From the NCBI RefSeq assembly GCF_900111905.1, contig NZ_FOKM01000001.1, positions 434,001 through 498,000 of the forward strand: a DNA stretch of 64,000 bases, read 5' to 3'. The DNA comes from Rhizobium sp. NFR07 (GTDB taxonomy: Bacteria > Pseudomonadota > Alphaproteobacteria > Rhizobiales > Rhizobiaceae). The notes below the pieces were generated by a model, which made no database searches, was not told the origin of the DNA, and worked only from the letters and a program-made list of their open reading frames with translations. Position 1 is the first letter of the stretch. The number at the start of each line of letters is the position of its first letter. This document shows positions 36,480 to 44,465 of this stretch, piece after piece. Both the position numbers and the translations under genes were made by a program.

Positions 36480-36602
36480 GATTGGATGTCCTTTATTGTG
36501 TCGCGGCGCGGGAGGACGGCGCCTTGCGGCATGGGGACAACCAACTATAACCAGCGGAATTATGTTGCAAATTGATAGTATCCATACTAGGTATTGCTGG
36601 CG

Positions 36603-37562
36603 ATGATAAACGACGCTTTTCTCCGCAAGGTCGACCTCAATCTGCTGCTCAGCTTTTCGGTGCTGATGCAGGAGCGCAATGTCAGCCGCGCCGCCGAACG
36701 CCTGCTGGTCGGCCAACCGGGCTTGTCCGCAGCGCTCAAGAGGTTGCGCGAGACACTGGACGACGAACTGTTCGTTCGCGTCGGCCGTGGATTGCAGCCA
36801 ACGGCGAGGGCGCTGGCCATCGCGCCGGCTATCGAGGCAGCCCTTGAGAGCATAGAACAGGCAATCCGCCCGCCGGCTGCCTTCGATCCCGGTGACTGGC
36901 AGGGCGAATTCCGCGTCAGCATGTGCGATAATCTTGAGCGCGCCTTCTTCGGGCCGCTGGCTGCGAAATTGCGTAGCTTGGCGCCGCACGCACGGCTCGC
37001 CAGCATTTCCTCCGATACCAGGAGCCCGGCGCAGATGCTCGATGACTGCGCTTTCGATTTTTCCGTCTCGGTGCATGCGGAACCGGCATCCTGGCAGGTG
37101 CGGAGCCCGCTGTTCGAACAGGCGATGATGTGCATCTACGATCCTCGTCAGGTGACACTGAAGGGGCCTATGACACTGGATGATTTCGTCCGCCTGCCCC
37201 ATGTCGCGGTATCCGCTGCGGGCACGACCGAGAGAGAGATCGACGGTGCGCTGCGTCAGCTCGGCCGATCGCGAAGCGTGATTGCGACCGTGCAACGTTT
37301 CTCGGGACTGCCGGCCGCCCTGAGCGCCATGCCATGCATGGCAATAATTCCTGAATCGATAGCCCGGCTCATGGCCGACCTCCACAAGCTCACCGTGGTC
37401 GACCCGCCACTGCCGTTGCCGAGCGATGCCGTAAGCATGCTCTATCGACGGGTCGACGAAGCGGATGGCCGCTCCATCTGGTTCCGGCGGCTGTTCGCGC
37501 AGGTGGCCGAAGAAGTGCTCGCGGCATCAGGCTGCAGATGCGAGGTCGCACGGGCCGCCTGA
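36603..37562 (+). CDS. LysR-family transcriptional regulator (NodD-like subgroup)
   Basis: 319 residues from the ATG at 36603 (a TTG at 36594 is possible). The start LRKVDLNLLLSFSVLMQERN and helix-turn-helix VGQPGLSAALKRLRETLDDE resemble the NodD/NahR/LinR subgroup of LysR regulators, which often sense aromatic compounds. It is divergent from the MFS transporter and likely controls it. The intergenic gap contains an AT-rich AATTGATAGTATCC stretch that could hold its site. Confidence 0.9.
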   Translation: MINDAFLRKVDLNLLLSFSVLMQERNVSRAAERLLVGQPGLSAALKRLRETLDDELFVRVGRGLQPTARALAIAPAIEAALESIEQAIRPPAAFDPGDWQGEFRVSMCDNLERAFFGPLAAKLRSLAPHARLASISSDTRSPAQMLDDCAFDFSVSVHAEPASWQVRSPLFEQAMMCIYDPRQVTLKGPMTLDDFVRLPHVAVSAAGTTEREIDGALRQLGRSRSVIATVQRFSGLPAALSAMPCMAIIPESIARLMADLHKLTVVDPPLPLPSDAVSMLYRRVDEADGRSIWFRRLFAQVAEEVLAASGCRCEVARAA

Positions 37563-37584
37563 GAATTCGCGGCAACGAAAACCT

Positions 37585-38493
37585 TCAAGCCGCATCGGCT
37601 CCGGCGAGTTGACGCTTATCCTCGGTCTTTGTCTCGAAATCCGAAGCGTCGTGGCGTTCTCGAAGCTGTTCCGATGGCTTTCCGGTGATGCGATTGACCA
37701 TCCGGCCGCGCCGGACGGCGGGGCGTTCGCCCACCTCATCCTTCCATCTCCGGACGTTCCTGTAGGCGCCGGCTTCGAGGAACCGACCTCCGTCGCCATA
37801 GATCTCGTTCTGCGCCAAGGCGCCATACCATGGCCATGTCGCGATATCTGCCACTGAATACTCGTCGCCCGCGAGAAAGCGGTTATCGGCAAGATGGCGA
37901 TCCAGCACGTCGTACTGGCGCTTCACCTCCATCGCAAATCTGTCGATGGCGTATTTGATATGTATCGGCGCATACAGGTAGAAGTGACCGAAGCCGCCGC
38001 CGACATATGGCGCCGAGCCCACCTGCCAGAACAGCCAGTTCATCGCCGCTGTATTTGCCTTGTGATCCCTCGGCAGAAACGCGTCGAACTTCCGCGCCAG
38101 ATAGAGCAGTATTGAACCGCTCTCGAACACCTGCGTCGGCTCGGGCGTCGTTCGATCCACCAGTGCGGGGATCTTGGAATTTGGGTTGATCCCGACAAAG
38201 CCGGAGCCGAACTGGTCACCTTTGAAAATATTGATCAACCAGGCGTCATACTCGGCCTGCTCGTGACCGAGGGCAAGCAACTCTTCCAGCATGATCGTCA
38301 CCTTCACACCGTTCGGCGTGCCAAGCGAGTAAAGCTGAAGCGGATGCCTCCCGACAGGGAGTTCCTGTTCGAAGGTCGAGCCGGCGATCGGCCGGTTTAT
38401 CGTGTCAAACTGACCGCCACCATCCTTGTCCCAGGTCCAATGCTCTGGAACTTCGTAGCCGGCGGGGAAGCTTATCGGGAGTTTGGCTGCCAT
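37585..38493 (-). CDS. yghU: YghU-type glutathione-dependent disulfide-bond oxidoreductase (GST-like)
   Basis: 302 residues. The long N-terminal extension typical of YghU/YfcG-like proteins (MAAKLPISFPAGYEVPEHWT) is followed by the thioredoxin fold (PLQLYSLGTPNGVKVTIMLE; NPNSKIPALVD) and a helical domain (SVADIATWPWYG). These proteins reduce small disulfides with glutathione rather than acting as classical transferases. A palindromic operator matching those upstream of osmC and tetR lies about 100 bp before the start, so it probably belongs to that TetR regulon. Confidence 0.92.
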   Translation of the reverse strand: MAAKLPISFPAGYEVPEHWTWDKDGGGQFDTINRPIAGSTFEQELPVGRHPLQLYSLGTPNGVKVTIMLEELLALGHEQAEYDAWLINIFKGDQFGSGFVGINPNSKIPALVDRTTPEPTQVFESGSILLYLARKFDAFLPRDHKANTAAMNWLFWQVGSAPYVGGGFGHFYLYAPIHIKYAIDRFAMEVKRQYDVLDRHLADNRFLAGDEYSVADIATWPWYGALAQNEIYGDGGRFLEAGAYRNVRRWKDEVGERPAVRRGRMVNRITGKPSEQLRERHDASDFETKTEDKRQLAGADAA

Positions 38494-38590
38494 ATTCGGT
38501 CCCTCCTGGAGACATGAGGCATCAGTCAGAACGAACGCATGACGGAGAACATCTCGTAAGCGCCCGAGAACCGGCGAGCGACGCCAGTCA

Positions 38591-38612
38591 ATCTATCAAC
38601 TAGTCGATAGAT
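38591..38612. promoter_or_regulatory. Palindromic TetR-type operator upstream of yghU
   Basis: 22-bp near-perfect palindrome: ATCTATC-AACTAGTC-GATAGAT, one mismatched pair. It lies about 100 bp upstream of the yghU start and shares the TATC...GATA core with sites at 39536 and 39697. The rest of the 370-bp gap 38494-38864 holds no gene that I can support, apart from the osmC terminator. Confidence 0.6.
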
Positions 38613-38830
38613 GCCTCAAAGTCAATCATTCGACAATCATCCGCACCCTCCGAATATGGAAATCGGATTGGCTATGCTTGACGGGAACCCGACTGAGATC
38701 GCCATCAGGCCTGCTGGCATCAGCTTCCATCCGAAGCCGGCGTATGGATGGAGGGGAGACAAGCCGGGCCAGCCGCAAACAAGATCGCGACCGGCCTGCC
38801 GACGATAGCCGGATTGCCTGAACAAAGGGA

Positions 38831-38860
38831 ATTCCAGCGGAGATTTCTCTCCGCCGGAAT
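38831..38860 (-). terminator. Rho-independent terminator after osmC
   Basis: 13-bp stem with one mismatch: ATTCCAGCGGAGA (38831-38843) and TCTCCGCCGGAAT (38848-38860) around a 4-base loop. It sits directly behind the osmC stop (38865), and the minus strand continues into a T-rich CCCTTTGTTC. Confidence 0.8.
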
Positions 38861-38864
38861 CGCC

Positions 38865-39422
38865 TTACACGAGACGGGTCGTGATTTTCACCGGATTGGC
38901 GATCGTATCGTATATGGGGGATTTATTCGGCAGTTCTGCAATCAGTTCTTCGATTTCGGCCCTGCTTGCCGTATCGCTGGTGACCCTGAGGTCAACGCTG
39001 ATCCCCTGGGCACCCTTGCGCACCGACTTGTCGAGATCAAAGAAACCGTTGAAATCGATGTCGATGCCGAGGTCGCATTCGAGCCCGCTCAGCTCGATCC
39101 CTTTTTCAGCGGCCATCGCAGCGAGCGTCACCGTGTAACAGCCCGCCAATGCCTGGAGCAGATGTTCAGGGGGCGTGGGTCCGGCATCCGTGCCAAGGAG
39201 CGCCTTCGGCTCATCGCTGACGAGAGTGAACTTTCCAATGCGCCCTTCGTCCGCCTGACCGTTTTGGATAAACGCTCCCGTCTTCGCAGCCATTGAGATA
39301 CCGCCATTCGACTGCCCCTTGAGGCTGAACGTGACCTTGCCGAGTTCCGGCTGCTTGCTGACAGCCTCACGGGTCTGGCGGATTTCGTTGATGTCGGCAA
39401 ATGGTCTCTTCTTTACACTCAT
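38865..39422 (-). CDS. OsmC-family peroxiredoxin-like protein
   Basis: 185 residues from the ATG at 39422 (GGAG 6 bp upstream; an earlier in-frame ATG at 39434 is part of that ribosome region). The OsmC fold pattern is clear: GPTPPEHLLQALAGCYTVTL contains the first catalytic Cys. The second expected Cys site, seen in the pattern as GLECDLGIDIDF, is also present. OsmC/Ohr proteins detoxify organic or inorganic peroxides using a Cys pair. A perfect TetR-type palindrome lies in its promoter region. Confidence 0.9.
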   Translation of the reverse strand: MSVKKRPFADINEIRQTREAVSKQPELGKVTFSLKGQSNGGISMAAKTGAFIQNGQADEGRIGKFTLVSDEPKALLGTDAGPTPPEHLLQALAGCYTVTLAAMAAEKGIELSGLECDLGIDIDFNGFFDLDKSVRKGAQGISVDLRVTSDTASRAEIEELIAELPNKSPIYDTIANPVKITTRLV

Positions 39423-39535
39423 TTGAGTCTCCATAGAGATTTTCTGTAACCTCGGGTCGGATCTCCAATCCGGGACGGAGCCAATGCAGGCCGCACGTGG
39501 CGGTCAGGAATTGACAACCGCACATCATGCTTATT

Positions 39536-39551
39536 TATCTACCAGTAGATA
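39536..39551. promoter_or_regulatory. Palindromic TetR-type operator upstream of osmC
   Basis: TATCTAC-CA-GTAGATA, arms perfectly complementary. It lies about 115 bp upstream of the osmC start. Together with the site at 39697 it occupies the 322-bp gap between osmC and the divergent tetR gene; nothing else recognisable is in that gap. Confidence 0.65.
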
Positions 39552-39682
39552 GACAAGTAAGAAATTGCTATGATTGAAACACGGAAGTCATCCCGCTTTT
39601 CATACTGGTCCACATGTTAGGCTTTATAGGAATCTAGCAGCCGCAAGGGGCAAGTGCACGAAAGAGGCCGGAGTGGCAAAAA

Positions 39683-39716
39683 TTGACTAGGCCACCTATC
39701 TATTCATAAGTAGATA
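39683..39716 (+). promoter_or_regulatory. tetR promoter with overlapping operator
   Basis: TTGACT (39683-39688) is a good -35 element. The palindrome TATCTA-TTCATAAG-TAGATA (39697-39716) covers the expected -10 region, so repressor binding would block transcription. This is the expected layout for an autoregulated TetR gene. Confidence 0.6.
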
Positions 39717-39745
39717 ACAAGGTAATTTATGAGAGGATCGGAAAA

Positions 39746-40315
39746 TTGTCCAATATGCGGAATGAGCTCCTGACGTCTGCCGAGGACCTGATCCGCACGC
39801 GTGGCCACTCGGGATACAGTTATGCCGATGTCGCGGAGCGCGTAGGGATCCGCAAGGCAACCATTCACTATTACTTCCCGACGAAACAGAGCCTGACGGC
39901 CGCCGCGTTGCAGGTCTACCGGGATCGGTACAAGGACGCACTTATCAAGATCGAAGACGATCATGCTCATGCGCTCGATCGTATCGATGCCTACGGTCGG
40001 CTGTATTTCTGGGGGGTCGAAAACGGCCTTGGATGCCTGTGTGCCGCGCTACTGGCGGAACTCGACGGATTGCCCGACGAGTTGAAAGATGGGACGACCG
40101 CGTTCTTCCGGGAACATCTGGACTGGCTCGAAAGGGTTTTTGCCAAGGGCCGCCAAAATGGTGAGGTGAATACGAACCTGACGAATGTCGGGGCGGCTCG
40201 CCTCGTTGTCTCTTCCCTGGAAGGCGCCCTGATGATGGAGCGGATTCTGGATGGCGGCGCGGGATTTGAGATCACTCTCAAGGCTCTTCGCACAAGCCTC
40301 TCACCTGCATCCTGA
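39746..40315 (+). CDS. TetR-family transcriptional repressor
   Basis: 189 residues from a TTG at 39746 with AGAGGA 8 bp upstream (an ATG at 39755 is possible). The helix-turn-helix is typical: GYSYADVAERVGIRKATIHY YF continues into PTKQSLTAAAL. The C-terminal domain contains GCLCAALLAELDGLPDE, with two cysteines close together that could act as a redox or thiol sensor. It is divergent from osmC. The shared operator with osmC and yghU suggests a small regulon for thiol or peroxide stress. Confidence 0.9.
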   Translation: MSNMRNELLTSAEDLIRTRGHSGYSYADVAERVGIRKATIHYYFPTKQSLTAAALQVYRDRYKDALIKIEDDHAHALDRIDAYGRLYFWGVENGLGCLCAALLAELDGLPDELKDGTTAFFREHLDWLERVFAKGRQNGEVNTNLTNVGAARLVVSSLEGALMMERILDGGAGFEITLKALRTSLSPAS

Positions 40316-40322
40316 GTTCCGG

Positions 40323-40356
40323 GCCGCCGGCATTCAAGCGTGAAGCGCCGGCGCCC
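40323..40356. terminator. Terminator-like hairpin between tetR and hutC-like gene
   Basis: GGGC(C)GCCGGC around 40321-40331 pairs with GCCGGCGCCC (40347-40356) with one bulged base and a 15-base loop. It lies 8 bp behind the tetR stop, in the 147-bp gap between convergent genes. Confidence 0.5.
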
Positions 40357-40462
40357 GTGCGGGATTGCCTCCGGGCTCCCCGATTAATTCACGCGGGGCC
40401 AAACGCGGCAACACCGCACACCTGATCACCGCCAGGTGGCGAATCCCTCGTTCAGGCCCAAT

Positions 40463-41203
40463 TCACTCGCTGCTCTGCAGCCTGTAGCGGCTGCCCGGAT
40501 ACAGAAGCCTCACAGACGTGACGGCGCGCCCTGAAGACCAGGTACGGCGCCGCACAAGCAGGCAGGGTTCGCTTCGCGCGATTGCCAGAAGCTTGCATTC
40601 CCAAGGCTGCGGCAGAACAGCCTCGATATATTGCTCCGTGCGCGAGATTGGGGCGATGGAGGTCAGGTAGGCATTGGGGGTGATGCGTGAAAAGTCCTGC
40701 TTCAGGTAGTCCGGAGCAACCTCGGCGTTGACGAAGCGGTCCTCCAGCTGGATCGGCACATGATCCTCCTCATGCAGGATGATGCTGTGATGGACCGCCG
40801 ACCCGACCTCCACTTCCAGCGCACCGGCAAGATCGGGGCCGGATATTTCTGTCTGGGTCAGAATGATGTTGGCGTGATGCGACAGGCCACGCTCGCCGAT
40901 CTCCTCGGCAATGTTGCGCACGCCCATCGACCCCGCGCTGCGCTTTTTCGGCGCGACGAACGATCCCCGTCCCTGAACCCGCGTGATGACGCCTTCGGTC
41001 GCAAGCTCGCGCAGCGCCCGGTTCGCCGTCATCCGGCTGACGCCGAGCATTTCGACGATCCGGTTTTCTGACGGGACCCGATGGTTTGTCGGCCATTCGC
41101 CAGTCTCGACCTTCAGCTTTATCTGGGCCTTCACCATCTCGTAGAGCGGCAGATCGGAGCGCTCGTCGAGCGTTGTAAAATCATGGTCGATCACAGATGG
41201 CAT
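40463..41203 (-). CDS. hutC: HutC-type GntR regulator of the adjacent uptake and lyase operon
   Basis: 246 residues from the ATG at 41203 (GGAG 6 bp upstream). The N-terminal GntR winged helix (LPLYEMVKAQIKLKVETGEW; RVPSENRIVEMLGVSRMTAN) is followed by a UTRA effector domain (HHSIILHEEDHVPIQLEDRF; RTEQYIEAVLPQPWEC). HutC repressors sense urocanate. Here the regulated operon has a MIO-less lyase, so the effector may be urocanate or an analogue such as thiourocanate (inference). It is divergent from the SBP gene. Confidence 0.88.
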   Translation of the reverse strand: MPSVIDHDFTTLDERSDLPLYEMVKAQIKLKVETGEWPTNHRVPSENRIVEMLGVSRMTANRALRELATEGVITRVQGRGSFVAPKKRSAGSMGVRNIAEEIGERGLSHHANIILTQTEISGPDLAGALEVEVGSAVHHSIILHEEDHVPIQLEDRFVNAEVAPDYLKQDFSRITPNAYLTSIAPISRTEQYIEAVLPQPWECKLLAIARSEPCLLVRRRTWSSGRAVTSVRLLYPGSRYRLQSSE

Positions 41204-41638
41204 CAAGACTCCAGACAGATGAATGCCCAAAAAGGGCGCATGCTCTCGCTGAGCATAAATTATCATCTTCGCTCTTGCCTGTCTTCATATTTCATGCAAG
41301 GTTCCATATACAAGTTGGAGGTTATACCGAGTGCGCTCACGTCGCAAAAGGACGGTTGCGCGAGGGCGGAATGACGCGCGCAAGTTCGGAAAGAACGAGT
41401 AAATACGCTCGTTGTAAATGCAATATAGCTGATTTTCGAAATGCTGCGGTACCGCGTGCCACATCCGGGCCTCGCGGCATCACATATAAACTCCGCCGAC
41501 AGAAGCGGAGGCAATTTTTGAAGTTGTATAGTGAACTTTGGAATGTCTGGTGGGCGACGAAGCAATAGCTCGTCGTTTCCAAAAGGGCCCTGAAAGACCC
41601 TCACCAGGACGTTCGAAATAGCTCAACCAAAGGGGAAC
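41204..41638. promoter_or_regulatory. Control region between hutC-like gene and the hutX operon
   Basis: 435-bp gap between divergent genes with lower GC than its surroundings. CCATATACAAG at 41304-41314 resembles half of the TGTATATACA-type HutC operators known from pseudomonads. No coding frame is supported. A 5' leader of unknown length precedes the SBP start, which has a good AAAGGGGAA ribosome site. Confidence 0.4.
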
Positions 41639-42676
41639 ATGATGTTGAGGAACAAATTGAAATTCGCTCTGACGGTCGGCGCCTTCTTGATGGGAACGTC
41701 GATGGGCACCGCCCACGCGTCCTATTGCGGGGATGGCAAGATCGTGACCTTCGCCGGCATCGACTGGGAAAGCGGCGCGCTAATTACCGAAGTCATGAAG
41801 GAACTGCTTTCGAAGGGTTACGGCTGCAAGGTCGATTCCATCCCCGGCAATTCCGTGACGCTTGAGCAGGCAACCGCCAATAACGACGTGCAGATCTTCG
41901 CTGAGGAATGGATCGGTCGTTCGGACGTCTGGAACAATGCAGCCGCAGCCGGCAAGGTCACCTCGGTCGGCAAAACCTTTGTCGGCGCCTCTGAAGGCTG
42001 GTTCGTACCGGAATATGTGGTGAAGGGTGACGAGGCGCGCGGCATCAAGCCGATCGCTCCCGATCTCAAGAGCGTCTCGCAGCTTTCCGACCCGAAGATC
42101 GCCGAGCTGTTCAAGGATCCGGAAGAGCCCTCGAAGGGTCGCTTCCTGAACTGCCCGTCGGGCTGGACCTGCGAAGGCGTCAACACGGCCAAGCTCGAAG
42201 CCTACAAGCTGATGGACACCTACGTGAACTTCCGTCCGGGCACGGGCACCGCGCTCGATGCCGGAATCAGCGCCGCTTATCTTCAGGGCGAACCGGTGCT
42301 GTTCTACTACTGGAGCCCGACTGCCGTCATGGGCAAGTTCAAGCTCGTCCAGCTTGAAGAACCGGCCTATGACGAAGCCTGCTGGAAGGAACTGACCAGC
42401 GCCACGGGCAAGCGCGAAGCCGGCTGCGCCTTCCCGGCAGTCGAAGTCGCCTACGGCATCAACAGCACCTTTGCGAAGGACGCGCCGGAAATCGTCGAGA
42501 TCCTCGAAAAGGCGACCTTCCCGCTCGAAGAGGTCAATGCCAGCCTCGCCTACATGGCCGACAACAAGGCCGATGCGGTGACCGCCGCCAAGGAATTCCT
42601 GAAGTCCAAGGCTGATGTCTGGGGTTCGTGGGTTTCGGCAGATGCCAAGGCCAAGGTCGAAGCTTCGCTCAAGTAA
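41639..42676 (+). CDS. hutX: Periplasmic binding protein, HutX-type (histidine/glycine betaine family)
   Basis: 345 residues with a signal peptide (MMLRNKLKFALTVGAFLMGT, cleavage near AHA-S). The mature part follows the ProX-like/OpuAC pattern (KIVTFAGIDWESGALITEVM) with many Trp and Tyr residues (GWFVPEYV, FYYWSP, CPSGWTCEG) suited to cation-pi binding of a quaternary amine. In Sinorhizobium meliloti HutXWV transports histidine and also betaines. A ligand that is both, a trimethylated histidine, would fit this pocket type (inference). Confidence 0.88.
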   Translation: MMLRNKLKFALTVGAFLMGTSMGTAHASYCGDGKIVTFAGIDWESGALITEVMKELLSKGYGCKVDSIPGNSVTLEQATANNDVQIFAEEWIGRSDVWNNAAAAGKVTSVGKTFVGASEGWFVPEYVVKGDEARGIKPIAPDLKSVSQLSDPKIAELFKDPEEPSKGRFLNCPSGWTCEGVNTAKLEAYKLMDTYVNFRPGTGTALDAGISAAYLQGEPVLFYYWSPTAVMGKFKLVQLEEPAYDEACWKELTSATGKREAGCAFPAVEVAYGINSTFAKDAPEIVEILEKATFPLEEVNASLAYMADNKADAVTAAKEFLKSKADVWGSWVSADAKAKVEASLK

Positions 42677-42720
42677 GTCCAAGCTGGCCGCGTGCCTCAC
42701 GGCCCGCGGTAATCCAGCCG

Positions 42721-42749
42721 TCGCCGCGACACCTGCATGGTCGCGGCGA
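42721..42749 (+). other. Intercistronic hairpin between SBP and permease genes
   Basis: Perfect 10-bp stem TCGCCGCGAC / GTCGCGGCGA around a 9-base loop. It lies between hutX and hutW with no T-run. Such structures commonly stabilise the upstream binding-protein message so that it exceeds the permease. Confidence 0.65.
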
Positions 42750-42784
42750 GGTGAGCCTGTCTGTCAATTCGAAGGGCTTGAGCG

Positions 42785-43642
42785 ATGTTTCCCGACGCCT
42801 TCAAGATATCCATCCGCGGACCGATCAATGACGCGGTCCAGTCGCTGGTGATCAATTACGGCTTTGTCTTCAAGGCCGTTTCGCAGGTCATCCTGCAGGC
42901 GATCCTCTTCATAGAATGGATCGTCCGCGGTCTGCCGTGGTGGCTGGTCGTCCTGGTCTTCATGGCCCTGACCTGGCAGGCGACCCGCAAGGTCGGCCTG
43001 GTCGCCATCGTGGCGGTGCTGCTGTTTCTCGTCGGCGCACTGGGTCTCTGGGACCTCGCGATGCAGACTTTGGCCCTGATGCTGATGGCGACCTTGATCT
43101 CGGTTGCGATCGGCGTGCCCATGGGCATCTGGCTCGCCAAGAGCAGGCTGATGCGCAATATCACGCTTCCCGTGCTTGACGTGATGCAGACCATGCCGAG
43201 CTTCGTCTATCTCATTCCGGCAATCATGCTGTTTGGCCTCGGCAAGGTGCCGGCCGTGCTGGCGACGATCGTATATGCCGTGCCGCCGCTGATCCGCCTG
43301 ACCGATCTCGGTATTCGCCAGGTCGACAGCGAGGTGGTGGAAGCTGCGACCGCATTCGGCGGAAGCCCGACACGCATCCTGTTCGGCGTCGAACTTCCTC
43401 TCGCCACTCCGACGATCATGGCGGGCCTGAACCAGACGATCATGATGGCCCTTTCCATGGTGGTGGTCGCCTCGATGATCGGCGCCCGTGGCCTCGGCGA
43501 ACAGGTTCTGAACGGCATTCAGACGCTCGATGTCGGCAAGGGGCTGGAAGCAGGCCTCGGCATCGTTATCCTCGCCATCGTCCTTGATCGCATCACGCAG
43601 GGGTTCGGCCGTTCCAAGATGGAGGACAGCAAGAATGGCTGA
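42785..43642 (+). CDS. hutW: ABC importer permease, HutW-type (ProW family)
   Basis: 285 residues with six or more membrane segments and the ProW/OpuAB pattern. An N-terminal extension (FPDAFKISIRGPINDAVQSL) precedes the helices, and the EAA loop is DSEVVEAATAFGGSPTRILF. It works with HutX and HutV. The gene follows hutX after a 108-bp gap holding a hairpin, and overlaps hutV by 8 bp. Confidence 0.92.
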   Translation: MFPDAFKISIRGPINDAVQSLVINYGFVFKAVSQVILQAILFIEWIVRGLPWWLVVLVFMALTWQATRKVGLVAIVAVLLFLVGALGLWDLAMQTLALMLMATLISVAIGVPMGIWLAKSRLMRNITLPVLDVMQTMPSFVYLIPAIMLFGLGKVPAVLATIVYAVPPLIRLTDLGIRQVDSEVVEAATAFGGSPTRILFGVELPLATPTIMAGLNQTIMMALSMVVVASMIGARGLGEQVLNGIQTLDVGKGLEAGLGIVILAIVLDRITQGFGRSKMEDSKNG

Positions 43643-44465
43643 GATCGAAATCCGCAACGTCTACAAGATCTTCGGCCACAAGTCGCACGAGGCGCTTGCC
43701 ATGGCGCGCGATGGCGCCGGCAAGGGCGACATCCTCCAGCGCACCGGCTGCAGCGTCGGCCTGAACGATATCAGCCTCAAGATCGGCGCCTCGCGCATCT
43801 TCGTCATCATGGGCCTGTCGGGTTCCGGCAAGTCGACACTGGTTCGTCACATCAACCGGCTGATCGAGCCGACCAGCGGCGAGATCCTCGTCGATGGCGG
43901 CAATGTGCTTGACCTCAAGCCGCGGGACCTGAGAGATTTTCGCACTCGCCGCGTCAGCATGGTATTCCAGAGCTTCGGGTTGATGCCACACCGGACCGTG
44001 CTGCAGAACGTCGTCTATGGCCAGCGCGTGCGCGGCCTGACCAAGGCACAGGCCAATCCGATCGGCATGAAGTGGATCGAGACCGTCGGGCTGCTCGGTT
44101 ACGAAAACAAATATCCGCACCAGCTTTCCGGGGGCATGAAGCAGCGCGTCGGGCTGGCCCGTGCGCTTGCCGCCGATACCGACGTGATCCTGATGGACGA
44201 GGCGTTTTCGGCGCTCGATCCGCTGATCCGCACCGACATGCAGGACCAGTTGCTGCAACTGGAAAAGAACCTGTCGAAGACCATCGTCTTCATCACCCAC
44301 GATCTGGACGAGGCGCTGAGGATCGGCGCTGAAATCGCCATCCTGAAAGATGGCAAGCTGGTGCAGGTCGGCACGCCGAGCGAGATCCTCAACACGCCGG
44401 CCGACGATTACGTCGCGCGTTTCGTGCAGCGGCGGGCCGGCGCGGAGGCGAACCATCATGGCTGA
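43635..44465 (+). CDS. hutV: ABC importer ATPase, HutV-type (ProV family)
   Basis: 276 residues from the ATG at 43635, which overlaps the permease stop and follows GGAGGA; the longer frame from 43530 lies inside hutW. Walker A GLSGSGKSTLV, signature LSGGMKQRVGLARAL, Walker B VILMDEAFSALDPLIR and H-loop FITHDLDEAL are intact. The N-terminal extension before Walker A (ALAMARDGAGKGDILQRTGC) is typical of ProV. It lacks the C-terminal CBS domains of osmoregulated ProV. Confidence 0.93.
   Translation: MAEIEIRNVYKIFGHKSHEALAMARDGAGKGDILQRTGCSVGLNDISLKIGASRIFVIMGLSGSGKSTLVRHINRLIEPTSGEILVDGGNVLDLKPRDLRDFRTRRVSMVFQSFGLMPHRTVLQNVVYGQRVRGLTKAQANPIGMKWIETVGLLGYENKYPHQLSGGMKQRVGLARALAADTDVILMDEAFSALDPLIRTDMQDQLLQLEKNLSKTIVFITHDLDEALRIGAEIAILKDGKLVQVGTPSEILNTPADDYVARFVQRRAGAEANHHG

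Noticed and set aside
36480..37385. N-terminal extension of the MFS transporter frame
   Set aside because: It runs antisense through the divergent LysR gene and has no membrane or signal features; the ATG at 36479 matches the family start.
39536..39716. BioR boxes, because of the shared TTATCTA core
   Set aside because: These sites are longer two-arm palindromes located around osmC, yghU and tetR, far from the biotin genes, and fit a TetR operator better.
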